DNA of 11,086 bases from JACJXF01 sp964349045 (lineage in GTDB: Bacteria; Bacteroidota; Bacteroidia; Bacteroidales; GCA-2748055), in NCBI GenBank assembly GCA_964349045.1, contig CAYGFI010000161.1, forward strand, positions 1 to 11,086, given 5' to 3'. The translations under genes were made by a program, and so were the position numbers. Below the pieces are notes generated by a model that was given only the letters and a program-made list of their open reading frames with translations, was not told where the DNA came from and did no database searches. Positions 5,896 through 11,086 of the stretch are shown one piece after another. The first letter of the stretch is position 1. Every line of letters starts with the position of its first letter.

Positions 5896-8418
5896 ATGAA
5901 TAATCCCTACTCCATCTTCCCAATCGGAATTCTTTCACTTGTTTTTTACGTGTTCTCCTATATTCTGGTACGGATTGGAACAATCACCATCTCAGTTCAC
6001 AGGCAGATCTGGAATACGCTTCTGTTATGCGCCTTTTTAGTTACAGCCAGTTTAGGGCTGATCCTTGCCATCCAGGTAAATTATAAAATAAAACTGGGAA
6101 TAACCGATCAACTTCTGGTATGGCATGTTGATTTTGGGATTGCTTTGGCCATGATTGCAATTTTTCATTTCCTCTGGCATTTAAATTATTACATAAAACT
6201 ATTTAATGACAAGGGTAAAGTCAGGGTTGAAAGTGAATTAACAGGGGATGTAAATAATAGGTTTCCGGAAAAAAACTTCCCGATAGAAAACAAGCAGAAA
6301 CTACCGGTTTTAGCGCTTGGGATGACCGCAATAATTACCCAGGTCGTTTTACTTCGTGAGTTTATGTCCATTTTTCATGGAAATGAACTGGTAATAGGAA
6401 CCATTCTTGCAAACTGGATGATCCTTACAGGATTGGGCGCTTATTTAGGAAAAAATGCAGTAAAAGTTAATCCATCTCAGGGTTTTGTGTTTTATTCGCT
6501 ATTTCTCTCGGGGATTATTCCTATTGCTACCGTAATTCTTCTTAATTATTTGAAAAATATTGTATTTCCGGTGGGAACCATGGTTGGCCTGCCGCAGATT
6601 TTCATTTCTTCTCTGATCCTCCTCCTGCCTTTTTGTATCCTGTCAGGTTTTCTGTTTACTTTTTATGCTTCTTTTCTGTCACAGAAATATCATTCAAATC
6701 TTATTTCAAAAGTATATGCAATAGAGGCGACAGGCAGCCTTGGCGCCGGAATTCTGTACAGCTTTTTTCTCATTTATTTTTTTCACTCACTTCAGATTCT
6801 TTCCATTATTTCTGTCATTAACCTCATAATAGCCCTGGTTTATTCGAGGGATTGGGGTAGCCGGTATAAAAAAACGGCCATTTCCATTTCCCTGATCCTC
6901 ATGATTATTGGAATTTTCGTTTTTCATATTGATGTCAGACTCAAGGGATTTTTGTTCCCTAACCAGGAAATTGTTTATGTAAAAGACACTCCTTTTGGTA
7001 ATCTGATTATAACAGAATCTGCCGGTCAGAAGAATTTCTATGAAAACAATGTATTACTCTACAGTACGGATAACGTAATTGGTAATGAGGAAACCGTTCA
7101 TTTTCCAATGTTACAGCATAGCTCACCAAAGAAAGTTTTGCTTATTGGAGGTGGAATTTCAGGATTGACAAATGAAATCCTTAAATACCCTGTTGAGAGG
7201 ATTGATTATGTTGAAATAAATCCCTGGATCATTGATATTGGTCAGAGATATACACAATCCTTCGTTGATGATCGCATAAGGACTATTAATGAAGACGCGA
7301 GACTTTTTTTACGGAAAACAAAAGAGAAATATGATATAATAATCATTGATATGCCCCCCCCGGCATCAGCACAGGTAAACCGGTATTTTACCCTTGAGTT
7401 TTTCCGGGAGCTTCAGGAAAAAAGCGCCAACAGTGCTATTATTTCCCTTTGTCTTCCATCAACTGAGAATTATGTCAGTGAAGAAGCCGCCCGGGTGCAG
7501 TCAGTAATATACCATACGCTGCAAAAGGTTTTTAAAAACATTACGATAATTCCCGGAGAAAAAAATTACTTTATTGTTTCAGATAACCATACGGATTTGA
7601 ATATTTCACAATTAGCGATTAGGAGGGGAATTGAAAATGTTTATGTCAATCAGTATTATATTGATGATACAGGTCTTAAACAAAGAAGCAGATCTATCTC
7701 AGGTACACTTTCTCCAACAGCGGAAATAAACAAAGACTTTCGACCGGTAGCATATTTTATGGAGATTGGCTACTGGATGAGTTATTCGAATATTAATTTA
7801 TGGATGGTTATAGGGATTGGAACAGTTTTAATTACCCTGCTCCTTGTACGTTTAAACAGCGTAAATTTTGGCTTATTCACTACAGGCTTTACCTCGTCCT
7901 CCATGGAACTTCTTTTTATTGTTTCCTTTCAGATCATTTATGGATATGTTTACCAGGTATTGGGGGTTATCATCACAATATTCATGGCCGGACTAGCTAT
8001 CGGAGCATTGTATCAGAGAAAGATTCTGAAAATGGAAAAACTGGAACTTTTCTGGAAAATGCAATTTGGGATTGCTGTTTTTGCCGGAGTTATTCCGGTG
8101 ATTCTGATCCTGCTGCAAACGATACAATTTCCGACGGCTCTTGTTTACCTGGTGTTTTTCCTGATCACCCTGATTATATCGGTATTTACAGGTATTCAGT
8201 TTTCACTTGCATCGCAGGTACAGAATAACTCTATTGCCCGGGTATCTTCAGCTATTTACAGTGTTGATCTGATGGGTTCAGCAGCAGGAGCATTTCTTGT
8301 ATCCGTGATTCTGTTTCCTATACTGGGATTGGTGAAAATATTTGTTTTATTGGCTATCCTTAACATATTTTCAGGTTTCATAAGTTACCATTACAGTGTA
8401 ACAAGCCGGATTAATTAA
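5896..8418 (+). CDS. Polytopic membrane protein with spermidine-synthase-like (SAM-fold) domain
   Basis: The 840-residue inner-membrane protein has four parts. Residues 1-100 form three helices; the third carries His77, His91 and His95 (WHVDFG...FHFLWHLNYY), a pattern like b-type cytochromes. Residues about 137-346 are a membrane module (REFMSIFHGNE; YAIEATGSLGAG 274-285). Residues about 355-630 are a spermidine-synthase-like Rossmann domain with GGGISG (418-423), VEINPW (439-444) and IIIIDMPPPASAQ (481-493). Residues about 635-835 are a second membrane module repeating the first (YSVDLMGSAAGA 788-799). True spermidine synthases have GGGDGG and DxxDP; both polyamine-binding Asp positions are missing, so aminopropyl transfer looks unlikely. 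It sits 12 bases after the MEMO-AMMECR1 gene and 53 before the radical SAM gene. Automated tools would probably call it fused MFS/spermidine synthase. The haem role is inference. Confidence 0.85.
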   Translation: MNNPYSIFPIGILSLVFYVFSYILVRIGTITISVHRQIWNTLLLCAFLVTASLGLILAIQVNYKIKLGITDQLLVWHVDFGIALAMIAIFHFLWHLNYYIKLFNDKGKVRVESELTGDVNNRFPEKNFPIENKQKLPVLALGMTAIITQVVLLREFMSIFHGNELVIGTILANWMILTGLGAYLGKNAVKVNPSQGFVFYSLFLSGIIPIATVILLNYLKNIVFPVGTMVGLPQIFISSLILLLPFCILSGFLFTFYASFLSQKYHSNLISKVYAIEATGSLGAGILYSFFLIYFFHSLQILSIISVINLIIALVYSRDWGSRYKKTAISISLILMIIGIFVFHIDVRLKGFLFPNQEIVYVKDTPFGNLIITESAGQKNFYENNVLLYSTDNVIGNEETVHFPMLQHSSPKKVLLIGGGISGLTNEILKYPVERIDYVEINPWIIDIGQRYTQSFVDDRIRTINEDARLFLRKTKEKYDIIIIDMPPPASAQVNRYFTLEFFRELQEKSANSAIISLCLPSTENYVSEEAARVQSVIYHTLQKVFKNITIIPGEKNYFIVSDNHTDLNISQLAIRRGIENVYVNQYYIDDTGLKQRSRSISGTLSPTAEINKDFRPVAYFMEIGYWMSYSNINLWMVIGIGTVLITLLLVRLNSVNFGLFTTGFTSSSMELLFIVSFQIIYGYVYQVLGVIITIFMAGLAIGALYQRKILKMEKLELFWKMQFGIAVFAGVIPVILILLQTIQFPTALVYLVFFLITLIISVFTGIQFSLASQVQNNSIARVSSAIYSVDLMGSAAGAFLVSVILFPILGLVKIFVLLAILNIFSGFISYHYSVTSRIN

Positions 8419-8471
8419 TTAAATTTGTTAAGGCTTTCTCTGGTCAGAATTTTGAATAAACGAAAACCGGT

Positions 8472-9617
8472 ATGAGAAAAATAAGTAAGAGAGAGTTTCT
8501 TAAATGCGGACTCCTGGGTGTCGGAGGCGCTTTCTGTGGGATGGCAAAACCTGAAGGATCAAATCCAAATGACCTGATACGTACAACTCCCCCGGAAAAA
8601 TTATGGAAATGGAGCAAGGAAGGCATGTTTTATTCTGAAACACCACGGGGAGTTAAATGCCTGATTTGTCCCAACGAATGTACATTAAAGGAAAATGAGG
8701 TAAGTCTTTGTCATAACAGGATCAATGTAAATAATAAGATTTATACCATTGCTTATGGAAACCCATGCGCGATACACATTGATCCGGTTGAAAAAAAACC
8801 TCTATATCATTTCCTTCCCTCTTCAAAAGCTTTTTCAATTGCAACTGCCGGATGCAATTTAGCCTGCCTGAACTGCCAGAACTGGACCATTTCGCAAGTG
8901 GGACCCAAGGAGACACAGAATTATGACCTTATGCCTGAAAAGGTTGTTGAAGAATGTATCAAGGAAAACTGTGAATCGATTGCTTACACCTATTCTGAGC
9001 CACTCACCTTTTACGAATATACCTTAGATACTTCAATTATTGCCAGGGAGAAGGGTATCAGGAATATCCTGGTTTCTGCCGGTTTTATCAACGAAGAGCC
9101 ATTACGCAAACTATGTAAAACTATAGATGCGGCAAATATTGACCTGAAATCATTTAAAGAGAGCATTTATCTTAAGCTTAATGCCGGTAAACTTCAACCG
9201 GTTTTGAATACATTAACGATATTAAAGGAAGAAGGAGTATGGCTTGAGATTACCAATCTTGTTATTCCGGGGTGGACAGATGACATGGTGATGATACAGG
9301 AGATGTGTACATGGCTGTATAAAAACGGATTTGAAGATACCCCTCTGTTTTTCAGCCGGTTTCAACCTCTTTATAAGTTAACGCAATTACCGGCAACACC
9401 CGTGGCAACTCTTAACAGGGCGAGAGAAATAGCGCTGGACACGGGACTGAAATATGTTTATTCCGGTAATGTCCCTGGAAGCAGTTCCGAAAACACTTAT
9501 TGTCCGAAATGCAAAAAGTTGGTCATTTTAAGAAAAGGTTTTTCCATACTTGAAAATAATTTAAACCAGGGGAGTTGTAAGTTCTGCAATGAAAAGGTAC
9601 CCGGAGTTTGGGTATGA
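8472..9617 (+). CDS. amrS: AmmeMemoRadiSam system radical SAM enzyme with Tat-like leader
   Basis: The 381-residue enzyme is related to pyruvate formate-lyase activases. The iron-sulfur motif CX3CX2C is at Cys128, Cys132, Cys135 (GCNLACLNCQN). An N-terminal Cys set, CLICPNEC (63-70) plus Cys80, and C-terminal CPKC (344-347) and CKFC (369-372) may hold an auxiliary cluster or zinc. TYSEPLTFYEY (173-183) and FSRFQPLYKLTQLPATP (294-310) are family signatures. Unlike typical cytoplasmic members, it begins MRKISKREFLKCGLLGVGG, which resembles a twin-arginine export signal with KR in place of RR, followed by a short apolar stretch. It is the last gene of the operon, before a strong terminator. The substrate is unknown. 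If exported, it would need SAM and electrons outside the cytoplasm, so a membrane-tethered cytoplasmic location is an alternative. Confidence 0.92.
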   Translation: MRKISKREFLKCGLLGVGGAFCGMAKPEGSNPNDLIRTTPPEKLWKWSKEGMFYSETPRGVKCLICPNECTLKENEVSLCHNRINVNNKIYTIAYGNPCAIHIDPVEKKPLYHFLPSSKAFSIATAGCNLACLNCQNWTISQVGPKETQNYDLMPEKVVEECIKENCESIAYTYSEPLTFYEYTLDTSIIAREKGIRNILVSAGFINEEPLRKLCKTIDAANIDLKSFKESIYLKLNAGKLQPVLNTLTILKEEGVWLEITNLVIPGWTDDMVMIQEMCTWLYKNGFEDTPLFFSRFQPLYKLTQLPATPVATLNRAREIALDTGLKYVYSGNVPGSSSENTYCPKCKKLVILRKGFSILENNLNQGSCKFCNEKVPGVWV

Positions 9618-9648
9618 AAGACCCTGGTTCCGGATATTGCCCTTTTAT

Positions 9649-9692
9649 AAATAAACAAAGCCCCTGATTTACAGAGGCTTTGTTTATTTTTT
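9649..9692. terminator. Strong, probably bidirectional, intrinsic terminator
   Basis: Arms at 9649-9662 and 9676-9689 are perfect 14-base reverse complements (AAATAAACAAAGCC with GGCTTTGTTTATTT). Past one mismatch, three more pairs (9664-9666 with 9672-9674) enclose a 5-base loop. A T run to 9692 ends the operon on the plus strand. The same hairpin lies directly after the tRNA-Asp 3' end on the minus strand, where TTTATTTATAA follows, so it can serve both converging transcripts. Confidence 0.88.
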
Positions 9693-9768
9693 GGCGGTGC
9701 GGACGGGACTCGAACCCGCGACCCACGGCGTGACAGGCCGTTATTCTAACCAACTGAACTACCGCACC
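9692..9768 (-). tRNA. tRNA-Asp (anticodon GTC), CCA encoded
   Basis: Read on the minus strand, the acceptor stem GGTGCGG (9768-9762) pairs perfectly with CCGCACC (9702-9696), followed by discriminator G and an encoded CCA (9694-9692). The D arm contains AGTTGGTTAGAA. The anticodon stem ACGGC/GCCGT encloses loop CTGTCAC with anticodon GTC. The T arm has TTCGAGT in its loop with stem GCGGG/CCCGT. Discriminator G73 and anticodon GTC are aspartate identity elements. It is transcribed from its own promoter at 9785-9815 and converges with the radical SAM gene at a shared terminator. Confidence 0.97.
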
Positions 9769-9784
9769 ATTTTTAAATGCCCTG

Positions 9785-9815
9785 CAAAAGTAGTTTATTT
9801 TTTAATTCCGCAAAA
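9785..9815 (-). promoter_or_regulatory. Bacteroidetes-type promoter of tRNA-Asp
   Basis: On the minus strand TTTTG (9815-9811) is followed after 18 bases by TACTTTTG (9792-9785), matching the -33 TTTG and -7 TAnnTTTG consensus. The predicted start lies about 10 bases before the tRNA 5' end. This is the clearest promoter in the window and supports the phylum assignment. Confidence 0.7.
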
Positions 9816-9874
9816 TAATTTTCTTATAAAAATCAATCCGTTTCGAAGGATACTAAATGATACAGATTCACAGA

Positions 9875-10312
9875 CTATTCTTCAATAATCTCTATCTTTT
9901 CAATTACATCGCCGGCTCTGATAGCATCAATAACATCCAATCCCTCATAGACTTTACCGAAACAGGTATGGTTACGATCAAGATGCTGGGTGTTTTTCCG
10001 GTTGTGACAGATGAAAAACTGAGATCCGCCGGTATTTCTGCCTGCATGTGCCATACTCAATACTCCCCGGTCATGGTACTGGTTATCGCCTGTTAATTCG
10101 CACTGAATGGTATATCCGGGGCCACCCATTCCGTTTCCATCAGGACATCCTCCCTGAACAACGAAATCGGGAATTACACGATGAAATGTAAGTCCGTTAT
10201 AATACCCGCTTTTCGATAGTTTCACAAAGTTAGCAACGGTTCCCGGAGCATCCTTTTCGTAAAAATTAATTTTCATTACACCTTTCGAGGTATGCATTTC
10301 AGCTTTTTGCAT
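9875..10312 (-). CDS. Cyclophilin-type peptidyl-prolyl cis-trans isomerase
   Basis: This enzyme speeds cis-trans isomerisation of Xaa-Pro bonds during protein folding. It is a minimal 145-residue cyclophilin with no signal peptide, so it should be cytoplasmic (PpiB-like). Active-site motifs are FHRVIPDFVVQGG (43-55), with catalytic Arg45 and Gln53, GGSQFFI (95-101), and HLDRNHTCFGKV (110-121). The Trp that confers cyclosporin binding in human cyclophilin A appears to be His110 here, as in many bacterial members. The ATG at 10312 fits a candidate -7 element at 10341-10348 with a leader of about 20 bases. The upstream DNA holds four copies of a 7-base repeat. It is probably a single-gene unit read toward the tRNA-Asp gene. 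Confidence 0.95.
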   Translation of the reverse strand: MQKAEMHTSKGVMKINFYEKDAPGTVANFVKLSKSGYYNGLTFHRVIPDFVVQGGCPDGNGMGGPGYTIQCELTGDNQYHDRGVLSMAHAGRNTGGSQFFICHNRKNTQHLDRNHTCFGKVYEGLDVIDAIRAGDVIEKIEIIEE

Positions 10313-10340
10313 GGTTGTGACAATTATATTATTCAGACCG

Positions 10341-10348
10341 CAAAAGTA
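10341..10348 (-). promoter_or_regulatory. Bacteroidetes-type -7 element of the cyclophilin gene
   Basis: The minus strand reads TACTTTTG, a full TAnnTTTG match, 28 bases before the ATG. The nearest TTTTG that could act as -33 box (around 10389-10392) is about 40 bases away, because four copies of a 7-base repeat lie between. Confidence 0.55.
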
Positions 10349-10355
10349 TCAATTA

Positions 10356-10383
10356 AATTTAGAATTTAGAATTTAGAATTTAG
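10356..10383. repeat. Perfect 7-base tandem repeat, four copies of AATTTAG
   Basis: Four identical AATTTAG units run from 10356 to 10383. They lie between the -7 element of the cyclophilin gene and a TTTTGC that could be its -33 box. Short tandem arrays of this kind can gain or lose units by slippage. Confidence 0.85.
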
Positions 10384-10472
10384 ATTTGCAAAAGGTTCAG
10401 AAAATCATAATTCCCGTTTAAAAAACAGGATGGTAAATACCTAAACAGAAAAATGCAAAAGGATTTGTTTCT

Positions 10473-11054
10473 TTACCAGGGATAAGAAGGGAAGTAACCG
10501 CGATTTCCCCCGAAAGGATAAGCAGAATTATAATAGTTCTGGTCAGACATCCGTATTTCAGCGCCAATGGAGAAATTTCCAAAATCGAGCGTTGATCCGA
10601 CTGAAAAACTGCTGGTGGGGAAATTATACAGGGGATGTGAACCGATAATCTGCCTGGTTCCTGTACCGTAAACACTCAGTCGTTGATTCAGCTGGTACCG
10701 TGCCGACCCAAAAACAGAAACCGAATTAAAGGGGTTATTGATACCTGATTCCGGAAAAGCGTTTTTCATGATGGGGTAAAACCGCCCCGCCATAAGACCT
10801 GCTTCAATGGAAAATTTTGATGAAACAGGGTAAGAATAATATGGAGATAAAGTAAGACCGGTAACCGAGCCGTAACGGGGGATATAGGTAAAACTACTCC
10901 CAATGGAATAGTGGAGTTGGGGTTTTGACCTGACTTGTATTGAACCAGGCAAATTCAGACTGTCCTTAAATTCTTCTTGTTGGGCAAAAGCATTTCCTGA
11001 GATCATAAATCCCTGGAATATAAAAATACTTATAAGTAATTTTCGCCCTAACAC
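10473..11054 (-). CDS. Exported protein of unknown function, probable small outer-membrane beta-barrel
   Basis: I do not recognise a named family. The 193-residue protein begins with a Sec signal peptide (MLGRKLL, hydrophobic core, NAFA cut before QQ at about residue 24). The mature part shows alternating, aromatic-rich strands at roughly 48-57, 65-74, 80-91, 111-121, 124-134, 148-156 and 160-169, with Gly/Asn/Pro turns, as in small outer-membrane barrels. The tail is Tyr-, Gly- and Pro-rich and ends YFPSYPW. The start used is GTG at 11054, which gives a well-shaped signal peptide. The frame stays open to the window edge (SSFKKQDLQN upstream), so an ATG start beyond 11086 is possible. It is co-directional with the cyclophilin gene but separated by 160 bases. 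An outer-membrane location is inference. Confidence 0.65.
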   Translation of the reverse strand: MLGRKLLISIFIFQGFMISGNAFAQQEEFKDSLNLPGSIQVRSKPQLHYSIGSSFTYIPRYGSVTGLTLSPYYSYPVSSKFSIEAGLMAGRFYPIMKNAFPESGINNPFNSVSVFGSARYQLNQRLSVYGTGTRQIIGSHPLYNFPTSSFSVGSTLDFGNFSIGAEIRMSDQNYYNSAYPFGGNRGYFPSYPW

Positions 11055-11086
11055 GTTTTGTAAATCTTGTTTTTTAAAAGAACTGG

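Noticed and set aside
7800..8228. 142-residue open frame inside the C-terminal part of the SpeE-like gene
   Set aside because: It is rich in Cys, Trp and His with no domain pattern, and lies wholly within a well-supported membrane-protein frame.
9523..9753. Minus-strand open frame with the phrase GRGFESRPH running through the tRNA-Asp gene
   Set aside because: It is a translation of the tRNA and terminator; this peptide is a familiar artefact of open frames crossing tRNA genes.
9691..9888. Plus-strand open frame beginning MAVRTGLEPATHGVTG
   Set aside because: It is the opposite-strand reading of the same tRNA-Asp followed by AT-rich intergenic DNA, and is a known type of false protein.
10404..10430. 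Imperfect hairpin around CCCGTTTAAAAAACAGG as a terminator of the orphan exported gene
   Set aside because: Short, contains a mismatch, and no T tract follows on the minus strand.
1..11086. CRISPR array, insertion sequence, integrase or prophage genes
   Set aside because: No spaced direct repeats, transposase motifs or phage-like genes are visible; the short tandem arrays have no spacers.

Overview
The window looks like chromosomal DNA from a Bacteroidetes (Bacteroidota) bacterium, most likely an uncultured Bacteroidales-type anaerobe. The DNA is AT-rich. A DUF3822-type gene overlaps rsmD, a pairing I know from this phylum. Three minus-strand genes carry TACTTTTG about 16-30 bases upstream, matching the Bacteroidetes -7 consensus TAnnTTTG. 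Shine-Dalgarno sites are mostly absent. The AMMECR1/MEMO/radical SAM set is common in anaerobes.

Layout. (1) 1-734: the 3' end of a DUF3822-like gene overlaps rsmD (16S rRNA m2G966 methyltransferase). Heptamer and octamer repeats follow in the gap before a convergent small cupin gene (minus strand, 838-1167). (2) 1168-1529: a divergent control region with a widely spaced inverted repeat. It leads into a two-gene sugar operon: a stand-alone class II aldolase (1530-2669) and an FGGY carbohydrate kinase (2721-4082). Together they could phosphorylate and cleave a keto-deoxysugar such as rhamnulose or fuculose, but no isomerase or transporter is present. A short open frame after the kinase looks like the tail of a dead periplasmic-binding-protein gene. 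(3) 4360-9617: a three-gene operon with a visible candidate promoter and a strong terminator. It encodes a secreted MEMO-AMMECR1 fusion, an 840-residue membrane protein with a spermidine-synthase-like domain between two related membrane modules, and an AmmeMemoRadiSam radical SAM enzyme. (4) 9692-11054, minus strand: tRNA-Asp(GTC), a small cyclophilin peptidyl-prolyl isomerase, and a signal-peptide-bearing, probably beta-barrel, protein of unknown function.

The main point of interest is the operon at 4360-9617. AmmeMemoRadiSam genes are known as a conserved set of poorly understood function. Here the MEMO-AMMECR1 fusion has a Sec-type signal peptide and the radical SAM enzyme has a twin-arginine-like (KR) leader. 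Between them sits a polytopic protein whose first three helices carry haem-ligand-like histidines and whose spermidine-synthase fold has lost the usual polyamine-binding acidic residues. This suggests, as inference, a membrane-associated and at least partly extracytoplasmic redox version of the system, rather than the usual cytoplasmic one.
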